From Caulobacter sp. (GTDB lineage: Bacteria; Pseudomonadota; Alphaproteobacteria; Caulobacterales; Caulobacteraceae): DNA of 64,000 nt. Location of the stretch: NCBI GenBank assembly GCA_028291265.1, contig JAQGIK010000143.1, forward strand, positions 91,342 to 155,341, read 5' to 3'. Positions 43,213 through 51,099 of this stretch are shown here, piece after piece. Each line of letters begins with the position of its first letter. The stretch's first letter is position 1. A model generated the notes under the pieces. That model was not told the origin of the DNA, ran no database searches, and worked only from the letters and a program-made list of their open reading frames with translations. Both the position numbers and the translations under genes were made by a program.

Positions 43213-44102
43213 GCGGCAGGGTCCGCATTCCAGGCCTCATCGACGTCATCCGGCTCGACGAGCCGGATGTGATCCGCGCCATCTCCGAGGACCCGCGGCT
43301 CGACCGCCGGTTCGAGAAGATCGGGCCGCTGTTCAACCGCTTCCTGGCGGGGCGTATCCGCAAGGTGCTGCAGGTCGGCGGCCATCCCCTGCCGGCCGTC
43401 GCGCCCCGGGGCCAGCCCGACCGCGCCCGGCTGCAGGCCCAGCTCGAGCAACGGCTGGCCGGCGCGCAGCTTGGCACGCCGCAGCAGCGCCAGACCTTGG
43501 CGGCCTATGTGCGCGGCGAGCAATCCGAGAGCGTGCTGGGCCCCACCGCCCAGGCCGCCGTCGGCGAGCTCTTCTCCCCCGGCTACGCGGCCAGCGCCGC
43601 CCGCTGGAACGCCGCCAGGACCCTCGACGCCGCCCCGCGCTCGTTCAACCCGTTGCAGATGCTGTGGTGGGCCCTGACCGGCGCGGTCGGCCGGGCCCGC
43701 AAGACCCTGGCCGCCCCGGTCTCGAACGATCCGACCGCCGTCCACGCCACCGGCGTCGCCATCCACAACCTGGTCCGCGGCCTGAAGATCATGCGCGGCA
43801 TCTGGAAGGAGCCCTACGGCCAGGGCCTGTCGACTGAAGCGGTGGTCTGCCGCTGCGCCGTCGCCCCGGCCACCGTCATGCGCCAGTGGGCCTCCAAGGC
43901 CAGCACCGTGCACGGCGAGATCGAACCCGGGACGCTGACCATCTTCCAGCTCGACGACGCCCGTCATCGCTGCCCGTCGCACAGCACCGTCTTCATGACC
44001 GAGAGCTGGAGCCGCTGCCCGGCCCACCACTGGACCGCCTCGCTGCTCGAAGCGGTCTGGCGCGAAGCCCACACCAAGCCGGCCGGGGGGCCACGCTCAT
44101 GA
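43209..44102 (+). CDS. Uncharacterised protein coupled to alpha-DOX
   Basis: A 297-residue protein that I do not recognise. It starts at ATG 43209, overlapping the dioxygenase stop by 4 bases, and its own stop overlaps the next gene by 4 bases, so it is made together with both. The N-terminus (IPGLIDVIRLDEPDVIRAI) is soluble-like. The C-terminal third is rich in Cys and His: VVCRCAV, then two similar units HRCPSHSTVF and SRCPAHHWTA. These could bind metal or haem. No P450 haem loop and no membrane signal are present. Its place between a haem dioxygenase and a flavin reductase suggests an accessory or electron-transfer role. Confidence 0.8.
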   Translation: MSGRVRIPGLIDVIRLDEPDVIRAISEDPRLDRRFEKIGPLFNRFLAGRIRKVLQVGGHPLPAVAPRGQPDRARLQAQLEQRLAGAQLGTPQQRQTLAAYVRGEQSESVLGPTAQAAVGELFSPGYAASAARWNAARTLDAAPRSFNPLQMLWWALTGAVGRARKTLAAPVSNDPTAVHATGVAIHNLVRGLKIMRGIWKEPYGQGLSTEAVVCRCAVAPATVMRQWASKASTVHGEIEPGTLTIFQLDDARHRCPSHSTVFMTESWSRCPAHHWTASLLEAVWREAHTKPAGGPRS

Positions 44103-45472
44103 CCGATCTCGCCATGCCGAGCCCCGCTCCTGTGGATGACGTCATCTTCCGGCCGCTGCATTTCCGCAACCTGACGGTCAAGAACCGCATCTTCCGCTCC
44201 AACATCTCCGGCATCTTCGACAACCAGGACGGCTCGCTCACCCAGACCCGCATCAACTGGGAGAGCAAGTTCGCGGCCGGCGGGGTGGGGGCGATCATCT
44301 CCTCCTACGTCCCCGTGCTGATGGAGGGCCGGATCATCGCCGGCTACGCCACCATCCACCGCGACGAGTTCATTCCGCTCTGGGCCAAGCTCGGCGAGGC
44401 CGTCCACAGCTTCGACGCCAAATACATCCTGCAGCTCAGCCATTCGGGCCGGCAGATGGACCTGCCCGGCGTCCACAACCAGATGCGCCCCTCGCTGACC
44501 TCGACCAGCAACAAGGAGACCCTGCACGGCTTCCTCTGCCGGGCGATGACCAAGGGCGATATCGAGCACACCATCAACGCCTTCGCCGAGGGGGCCTGGC
44601 GGGCCCGCGAGGCCGGCTTGGACGGGGTCGAACTGCACGCCGCCAACGGCTACCTGTTCACCCAGTTTCTCAGCTCGGGGATCAACGACCGCACCGACGA
44701 ATACGGCGGCTGCCTGCAGAACCGGGCCCGCTTCCTGCTCGACGTCATCGGCGCCATCCGCGCCAAGGTCGGCTCGGGCTTCCACCTGCAGGTCAAGCTC
44801 AGCGCCATCGACCGCAACAACGTCATTCCCTGGGAGAAGAAGGGCAACACCCTCGACGAGACCGTGCAGGTGGCCAAATGGGTCGAGGCCGCCGGCGCCG
44901 ACGCCATCCACGTCTCCTCGGGTTCCCTGTTCCCCCATCCGCTCAACCCGCCCGGCGACCTGCCGCTCGACGTGCTGGCGGTGACCTATGACGCGATGAT
45001 CAGTTCTGGGGTCTACGGCTTCCGCAATTTCCTGCTGTTCCGCTACCCGCTGCTGCGGCCGATCTTCCACTGGATCTGGTTCCGCATGAAGAAGGGCCAT
45101 CCGGTCGAGGGCGTCAGCCTGGAAGAAGCCCGCGCCATCAAGGCGGCGGTCAACCTGCCGGTGCTGGTCACCGGCGGCTTCCAGACCGCCTCCTTCATCC
45201 GCGAAGCGATCAATTCGGGCGGCGTCGACGCCGTCTCCATCGCCCGCTCGCTGGTCGCCAACAACGACCTGGTCAAGCAGTGGGCGGCCGGCGCCGACAG
45301 CCCGGCGCGGCCCTGCACCTACTGCAACAAGTGCCTGGCCAACGCGCCGAAGAACCCGATGGGCTGCTACGAAGAGGCCCGCTTCCCGTCGCGCGAGGCG
45401 ATGATCGACGAGATCATGAGCGTCTACAAACCCCGCGCCGACATGCGCATTCCTCTGGCCTCGGAGCTGTAG
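44099..45472 (+). CDS. Old Yellow Enzyme-type NADH:flavin oxidoreductase with a four-Cys motif
   Basis: A 457-residue TIM-barrel FMN oxidoreductase. It has LTVKNRIFRSNISG, LQLSHSGRQ, VELHAANGYLFTQFLSS and DEYGG, the core of the OYE/2,4-dienoyl-CoA reductase family. The C-terminus has Cys406, Cys409, Cys412 and Cys423 (CTYCNKC then GCY), as in members that bind a 4Fe-4S cluster. The FAD/NAD(P) domain that normally follows in dienoyl-CoA reductase is absent, so electrons would have to come from another protein or directly from NAD(P)H. ATG 44099 overlaps the stop upstream. It may reduce an enone or hydroperoxide made by the dioxygenase. Confidence 0.87.
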   Translation: MTDLAMPSPAPVDDVIFRPLHFRNLTVKNRIFRSNISGIFDNQDGSLTQTRINWESKFAAGGVGAIISSYVPVLMEGRIIAGYATIHRDEFIPLWAKLGEAVHSFDAKYILQLSHSGRQMDLPGVHNQMRPSLTSTSNKETLHGFLCRAMTKGDIEHTINAFAEGAWRAREAGLDGVELHAANGYLFTQFLSSGINDRTDEYGGCLQNRARFLLDVIGAIRAKVGSGFHLQVKLSAIDRNNVIPWEKKGNTLDETVQVAKWVEAAGADAIHVSSGSLFPHPLNPPGDLPLDVLAVTYDAMISSGVYGFRNFLLFRYPLLRPIFHWIWFRMKKGHPVEGVSLEEARAIKAAVNLPVLVTGGFQTASFIREAINSGGVDAVSIARSLVANNDLVKQWAAGADSPARPCTYCNKCLANAPKNPMGCYEEARFPSREAMIDEIMSVYKPRADMRIPLASEL

Positions 45473-45473
45473 G

Positions 45474-47039
45474 ATGTCGGACAAACAGCCCGTCACCGTC
45501 GTCGAGGCCTATCAGAACCAGGGCCGCTGGAAGCTGCGCCTCGGCCTCGCGGTCGTCCTCCTGCTGCTGCTGATCGGCCTGGCCGTGCTGGTGCTGGGCG
45601 CCTTCGCCGCCACCCGGCTGCTCGGCTCGGCGACGCCGCGCTACGAGGCCGATGTCGACCACTTCAAGTACGGCTCGATCGGCTCGGAGCCCGAGAGCGG
45701 CGTGCCCTACGCCGTCTGGAAGACCCTGCCGTCGCTCTATCCGGCCGAGTTCGAGGGCCGCGCGGACTACTCGGCCTTCGGCTTCGTCTACGAGAAGGAC
45801 GCCAAGGGCCGGCCGCTGGCCCTGCCGATCGGCGTCTCGAAGCGAGAGGTCAACGGCGTCGAGGTGGTCTGGCTCAACTGCGCCACCTGCCACACCGGCA
45901 CCTACCGCACCTCGGCCCAGGACGCGCCGCACGTGGTGCCGGGCATGCCGTCCAACAACCTCGACTTCAACCGCTTCGTTGGCCTGCTCCTGAAGGCCGC
46001 CGGCGACGAGCGGCTGGCCCCGGCGGCGCTGTTCCCGGCCATCGAGAAGTCCGGGACCCACCTCGACGGCTTCGACCGCCTGGTCTGGCAGGCCGCCGTC
46101 CTGCCCCGCTTCCGCGAGGGCGTGCTGCGCATCCGCGGCCGGATGGACCCGCTGCTGGCCCGCCAGAGCCGCTGGGGCCCGGGCCGGGTCGACACCTTCA
46201 ACCCCTACAAGCTGATCCAGTTCGGCACTCCGGCCGCCAGCCTCAGCGAGGCCGAGGTGCACGGCGTCTCCGACTTCCCGGCCATCTTCAACCAGCGCCC
46301 GCGCGAGGGCATGGACCTGCACTGGGACGGCAACAACAACTCCCTGCAGGAGCGCAACCTGTCGGCCGCCATCGGCGCCGGCGTGACGCCGAAGACGGTG
46401 GACCACCGCTCGATCGGGCGGGTCGCCGGCTGGCTGCTCGACCTGCCGGCCCCGGCCAGCCCGCACAGGCCGGACCCCGCCGCCGTCGCCCGCGGCAAGG
46501 ACCTCTTCGCCGGCGGCTGCGCGTCCTGCCACGGCGACCGGACCGCCACCGGCTACAGCTTCAAGGGCCACCCCTACCTCGGCAAGGTCACGCCCATCGC
46601 CCAGATCGGCACCGACCGGGCCCGGCTGGACTCCTACACCGAGCCCTTCCGCCAGCAGCAGCTGTCGCGGATGTTCAAGGGCACGCGCTACCAGTTCACC
46701 CAGTTCCGCAAGACGGACGGCTACGCCAACCAGCCGCTCGACGGCCTGTGGCTGCGCGGCCCCTACCTGCACAACGGCTCGGTCCCGAGCCTCGTCGATC
46801 TCTTGAGCCCCCCGGCCGCCCGGCCCACCGCCTTCCTGCGCGGCCGCGGCCAGGACATCGTCGATCCGGTCCACGGCGGCTTCGTCACCCGGGCCTGCGA
46901 TCCGGCCGCCGGATCGCCGGCCGGGACCTACTGCTACGACACCGCCCTGCCGGGCAACGGCAATGGCGGCCACCTCTACGGCACGGATCTCACCGCGTCG
47001 CAGAAGGCCGACCTTCTTGTCTATCTGCTGACATTCTAG
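45474..47039 (+). CDS. Membrane-anchored di-haem cytochrome c, MauG/RoxA-like
   Basis: A 521-residue protein with an N-terminal membrane anchor (about residues 22-48) and two haem c sites, CATCH at 136-140 and CASCH at 349-353. The latter part is periplasmic. LHWDGNNNSLQERNLSAAIGAG and the spacing of the two sites resemble the di-haem peroxidase/MauG superfamily, and in particular RoxA-type rubber oxygenases; the RoxA link is from motif memory and less certain than the di-haem assignment. One base separates it from the reductase gene. It could be a peroxidase, an oxygenase or an electron acceptor. Confidence 0.83.
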   Translation: MSDKQPVTVVEAYQNQGRWKLRLGLAVVLLLLLIGLAVLVLGAFAATRLLGSATPRYEADVDHFKYGSIGSEPESGVPYAVWKTLPSLYPAEFEGRADYSAFGFVYEKDAKGRPLALPIGVSKREVNGVEVVWLNCATCHTGTYRTSAQDAPHVVPGMPSNNLDFNRFVGLLLKAAGDERLAPAALFPAIEKSGTHLDGFDRLVWQAAVLPRFREGVLRIRGRMDPLLARQSRWGPGRVDTFNPYKLIQFGTPAASLSEAEVHGVSDFPAIFNQRPREGMDLHWDGNNNSLQERNLSAAIGAGVTPKTVDHRSIGRVAGWLLDLPAPASPHRPDPAAVARGKDLFAGGCASCHGDRTATGYSFKGHPYLGKVTPIAQIGTDRARLDSYTEPFRQQQLSRMFKGTRYQFTQFRKTDGYANQPLDGLWLRGPYLHNGSVPSLVDLLSPPAARPTAFLRGRGQDIVDPVHGGFVTRACDPAAGSPAGTYCYDTALPGNGNGGHLYGTDLTASQKADLLVYLLTF

Positions 47040-47050
47040 GGGGAAGCACC

Positions 47051-47473
47051 ATGAGCGACGGCCTCAGCATCGGTTGGTCTGGCGAGCAGCAGAAGGGCGC
47101 CCAGCGCCTCTATCAGGGCGTGCTCGGCTTCAACATGTTCCTGCACATCGTGGTGGGCCTTTCCTGCCTTTTCGCGCCCCAATGGGTGGCGCAGGTCACC
47201 AACCTGCCGCAGCCGATCCCGGACGGCTGGACGCGTGGCTGGGGGGCGACCCTGATGCTGGTCACCGCCCTCTATGTGCCGGGCCTGCTCAACCCCGTGC
47301 ACAAGCGGGCCCCCAACATCATCGGCATCATGGGCCGGGTGTGGATGGGCACCGTCTGGGTATTCTGCGGCGGCGGTTTCCTGACGTTCGCCATCTTCGA
47401 CTATACCTGGGCGCTGATCCTCGCCTTCTTCTACGTGCGTCTGTTCCGCGCCACCGTCATGACCCGGCCATAG
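47051..47473 (+). CDS. Small integral membrane protein of unknown function
   Basis: A 140-residue protein from ATG 47051, 11 bases after the cytochrome gene. Hydrophobic stretches at about residues 26-46, 66-80, 92-112 and 116-132 suggest four membrane segments. No catalytic motif is visible. It may anchor or connect the periplasmic cytochrome and the cytoplasmic enzymes of the operon. A longer upstream frame is the cytochrome gene read out of frame and was not used. Confidence 0.78.
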   Translation: MSDGLSIGWSGEQQKGAQRLYQGVLGFNMFLHIVVGLSCLFAPQWVAQVTNLPQPIPDGWTRGWGATLMLVTALYVPGLLNPVHKRAPNIIGIMGRVWMGTVWVFCGGGFLTFAIFDYTWALILAFFYVRLFRATVMTRP

Positions 47474-47486
47474 GGGGGTCTTCGCC

Positions 47487-50400
47487 ATGGCGCTCGACCG
47501 CACGCCCGCCCTGCTCGTCAAATCCACGGGTGACCTGTCCTCCGGACGGCTCGGCTTCGGCGCCGCCTCGGTCAAGGTCAAGGCCGAGCCCCTGTTCGAG
47601 CACATCCCCGCCGACAACGACGGCCAGGCGCTCGGCATGGCCGGCGGCGCGGCCAGCTGGCAGCGGCTGACCCTCGAGGACGGCGCCGACCAGAACGTCT
47701 GGGACCTCTGCCACCAGCTGACGCGGTCGGACCTCGGCATGGCCGGCGGCCCGGCGGCGGTGTTCGCCGAGCCCGACCTCTGGCAGCGCTGGAACCATCC
47801 GATGGTCGAGGGCGGGCTGGGCGCGGCCCCGACCTGCGGCCTGGCCGAACCGCAGCGCACCAACTTCCCGCGGTTTCCCGGCGACAATCTCTGGTTCCGT
47901 GACGTCACCCACTCGGGCTTCGGCGCCATGCCCGGCGGGGCCGACGGGACCGGGTCCCGCATCGCCCACTTCGACACCGGCATCGACCCGCATCACACCA
48001 CCCTGCCCGCCCACCTGCGCCTCGACCTGGCGCGCAACTTCGTCGACCAGAGCCGGCCTAACGACCCGACCGACCGCTCCGAGGGCCTGCTGGTCCAGGA
48101 CGGCCACGGCACGGGCACCCTCGGCATCCTCGCCAGCCAGGCCTATGGCGGCGCGCCGGGCGCCGAAGTGGTGCCGATCCGCATCGCCGACCGGGTCGTC
48201 CTGTTCCGCAACAGCACCCTCGCCAAGGCTTTCGACTACGTCTACGGCCTGCGCCAGGACCCGGCCAAGGCCATCGACGTCATCACCATGAGCATGGGCG
48301 GCGTCGCCTCCCAGGCCTGGGCCGACGCCATCAACCGGCTCTACGAGGCCGGCGTCTTCATGGTCACGGCGGCCGGCAACAACCAGGACAACTTCCCGAC
48401 CCGCGGCATCGTCTTCCCGGCCCGCTTCCAGCGGGTGACCGCCGCCTGCGGGGTGATGTTCGACAACAGCCCCTACGCCGACCTCGGGGCCGGACGGATG
48501 GCCGGCAACTACGGCCCGGCCGGCAAGATGCGCACGGCCCTGGCCGCCTTCACCCCCAACGTGCCCTGGGCCGTGCGCGGCTGCGACGGCCTGGTCAACT
48601 TCAGCGGCCAGGGCACCAGCTGCGCCACGCCGCAGATCGCCGCGGCGGCGGCCGTCTGGATCGCCCACAACCGCGCCGCCCTGAAGGCCTATTCCCAGCC
48701 CTGGATGCGGGTCGAAGCGGTGCGCCGGGCCTTGGGCCAGGCCGCCAGGACCCAGGGGCTGAACCTCGGCAAGCTCGGGGCCGGCGCCCTGCGGGCCGAC
48801 GCCGCCCTCGGTATCGCCCCGCCCGCCGAGGCGACCCTGGTCCGCGAGCCGAAGGACAGCGCCGACTTCCCGATCCTGCGCATCCTGACCGGCCAGGCCA
48901 TCGCCCGCGGCGCCCCCAACGCCATGCTGGAGTTGGAGGCCCTGCAGCTGTCGCAGTCGGCCGAGGTCGAGGCCCTGCTGCCCGATCCCGACGTGCCCGA
49001 AGGCGCCCTCTCCGACGACCAGCGGCGGCGCATCTCCCAGGCCCTGGCCAGCCAGCCCGGCGCCTCGAAGGAACTGAAGAAATTCCTCGGCCTCAGTTCC
49101 TCGCCGACGCCTTCCGCCGCCGAGAAGCCCAAGGGCGAGGCCGCGGAGGCCATGGCCCGGATGCACCTGGAGCACGCGATTTCGCCGCCGGTGCATGCTC
49201 CGGCCAGCCGCCGGCTGCGGGTCTATGCGTTCGACCCGTCGCTCAGCGCCGCCCAGGACACCGCCGCCATCAACATCGCCCGGCTCGACGTGCGCTGGGA
49301 GGAGAACCTCAAGCCCGGCCCGATCGGCGAATACCTCGAGGTGGTCGACGTCGACCCGGCCAGCGGCCGCGCCTATGCGCCGGTCGACCTCAACCACCCC
49401 CATCTCCTGAGCCAGGACGGCCTGGCGCCGCATCCGGGCGATCCGCGCTTCCACCAGCAGATGGCCTATGCCGTGGCCATGACCACCATCGGCCACTTCG
49501 AGCGGGCCTTGGGGCGCAGCGCCCTGTGGTCGTCGCGGCCGCCGGGCACGGGGCGGTCGGAGAGCTTCATCCGTAGACTGAGGATCTACCCGCACGCCTT
49601 CCGAGGCCAGAACGCCTACTACAGCGCCGAGCGCAAGGCGCTGCTGTTCGGCTATTTCCCCACCGAAGGCGAATGGCGCGACCAGCTCAGCGGTCAACTG
49701 GTCTTTACCTGCCTTTCCCACGACATCGTCGCCCATGAGACCACCCACGCCCTGCTGGATGGAATCCACCCCCGATACCGCGAGGCCACCAACCCCGACG
49801 TCCTGGCCCTGCACGAGGCCTTCGCCGACCTCGTCGCCCTGTTCCAGCACTTCACCATGCCCGAGGCCGTGGCCCACCAGATCGCCGCCACCCGCGGCGA
49901 CCTGGCCGGCGCCAATCCGCTGGTCCTGCTGGCCGCCGAGTTCGGTCGCGCCACCAGCCGGGGCGGCGAGTTCCAGAACGCCCTGCGGGCCGCCGTCGAC
50001 GACGAGACCAAGGCCGACGTCCGGACCCTGAAGGGCGACGCCGCCGTGCTGCCCATCGAGGTGCACGAGCGCGGCGCGCGGCTGATGGCCTCGGTGTTCG
50101 ACGCCTTCCTGAAGATCTACCAGCAGCGGGCCGACGAGGTCATCCTGCTGGCCACCGGCGGCAGCGGCGTGCTGCCCGCCGGCCGGCTGGCCCAGCCGCT
50201 GGTCCAGGCGCTCGCGAAAGAAGCCAGCAAGACCGCCGCCCACTTCATGGGAATCTGCATCCGGGCGCTGGACTACTGCCCGCCGGTCGACGTCGAGTTC
50301 AGCGACTACCTGCGGGCGATGATCACCGCCGACCGCGATCTGGTCCCCGACGATCCGCGCGGCTATCGCCTGGCGTTGATCGCCGGCTTCAGCAAGCGCG

Positions 50401-51083
50401 GCATCTTCCCCAGCGGCGTCGGCGCCCTGTCGCCGGGCAGCCTGGTCTGGGAGGCCCCGCCGATCCCGATCACCTCGGCCGCCAAGGTGCTCAAGGCCAT
50501 GAACCTCGGCTGGGACCGGCGCAGCGACCGCGAGGCGGCCTGGGAGCTGTCGCGCCAGAACGCCCGCAAGCTGCACGGCTGGCTGACCGGCGAGGAATGG
50601 GTCGACGGCCGCAAACAGCCGGCGGCGGTGATCGCCAGCGAAGCCGAACTGAGCGCCCTGGGCCTCTACCGCAAGAAGGGCCGCTACGAGATCACCTACC
50701 AGCGCGAGGTCACCGACGATGTCGGGGAAATCCGGCGCGAGGCGGCCACCGAGTCTGTCGAGGTTTCGTCCATCGAGGTCCATTCGGTGCGCCCGGCCCG
50801 CCGGGTCAGCCCCGACGGCACGGTCGGCGCCGACCTGGTGGTCGAGATCACCCAGAGCTGGGTCGGGCCGGACGGCGAGAAGCGGCGCGGCGGCTGCACC
50901 GTGCTGTTCGACCTCGAGTCCTGCGAGGCCCGCTACCTGATCCGCAAGCGGGTGGCCAACCTGGCGCGCATCGAGTCCGACCGGCGCAACCGCCAGGCGG
51001 CGGCGCCGGGCCAGACCCTGTGGGACAGCTATTTCGGCGGCGGCGACACGGACGAACCGTTCGCCGCCCTGCATCGGCATTGA
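47487..51083 (+). CDS. Subtilisin-type serine protease fused to an HExxH zinc-protease domain
   Basis: A 1198-residue protein without a visible signal peptide. Residues about 130-430 carry an S8 triad: Asp163 (AHFDTGID), His207 (DGHGTGTL) and Ser378 (GTSCATPQ), with Asn298 (AAGNN) for the oxyanion hole. A low-similarity region with an Ala/Lys-rich stretch near 520-560 follows. A second module has HDIVAHETTHALLD with His750-Glu751-His754, and LHEAFADL with Glu777 as a likely third zinc ligand, the pattern of thermolysin-like gluzincins. The last 250 residues are unrecognised. Both sites look intact, so it may be a two-headed protease. It sits 13 bases after the membrane protein and 16 bases before the MBL gene. 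Confidence 0.85.
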   Translation: MALDRTPALLVKSTGDLSSGRLGFGAASVKVKAEPLFEHIPADNDGQALGMAGGAASWQRLTLEDGADQNVWDLCHQLTRSDLGMAGGPAAVFAEPDLWQRWNHPMVEGGLGAAPTCGLAEPQRTNFPRFPGDNLWFRDVTHSGFGAMPGGADGTGSRIAHFDTGIDPHHTTLPAHLRLDLARNFVDQSRPNDPTDRSEGLLVQDGHGTGTLGILASQAYGGAPGAEVVPIRIADRVVLFRNSTLAKAFDYVYGLRQDPAKAIDVITMSMGGVASQAWADAINRLYEAGVFMVTAAGNNQDNFPTRGIVFPARFQRVTAACGVMFDNSPYADLGAGRMAGNYGPAGKMRTALAAFTPNVPWAVRGCDGLVNFSGQGTSCATPQIAAAAAVWIAHNRAALKAYSQPWMRVEAVRRALGQAARTQGLNLGKLGAGALRADAALGIAPPAEATLVREPKDSADFPILRILTGQAIARGAPNAMLELEALQLSQSAEVEALLPDPDVPEGALSDDQRRRISQALASQPGASKELKKFLGLSSSPTPSAAEKPKGEAAEAMARMHLEHAISPPVHAPASRRLRVYAFDPSLSAAQDTAAINIARLDVRWEENLKPGPIGEYLEVVDVDPASGRAYAPVDLNHPHLLSQDGLAPHPGDPRFHQQMAYAVAMTTIGHFERALGRSALWSSRPPGTGRSESFIRRLRIYPHAFRGQNAYYSAERKALLFGYFPTEGEWRDQLSGQLVFTCLSHDIVAHETTHALLDGIHPRYREATNPDVLALHEAFADLVALFQHFTMPEAVAHQIAATRGDLAGANPLVLLAAEFGRATSRGGEFQNALRAAVDDETKADVRTLKGDAAVLPIEVHERGARLMASVFDAFLKIYQQRADEVILLATGGSGVLPAGRLAQPLVQALAKEASKTAAHFMGICIRALDYCPPVDVEFSDYLRAMITADRDLVPDDPRGYRLALIAGFSKRGIFPSGVGALSPGSLVWEAPPIPITSAAKVLKAMNLGWDRRSDREAAWELSRQNARKLHGWLTGEEWVDGRKQPAAVIASEAELSALGLYRKKGRYEITYQREVTDDVGEIRREAATESVEVSSIEVHSVRPARRVSPDGTVGADLVVEITQSWVGPDGEKRRGGCTVLFDLESCEARYLIRKRVANLARIESDRRNRQAAAPGQTLWDSYFGGGDTDEPFAALHRH

Positions 51084-51099
51084 GGCGGGGAGGCCCGGC

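Noticed and set aside
43209..44102. Truncated cytochrome P450
   Set aside because: The N-terminus faintly recalls a P450 start, but no I-helix, ExxR or Cys haem loop is present.
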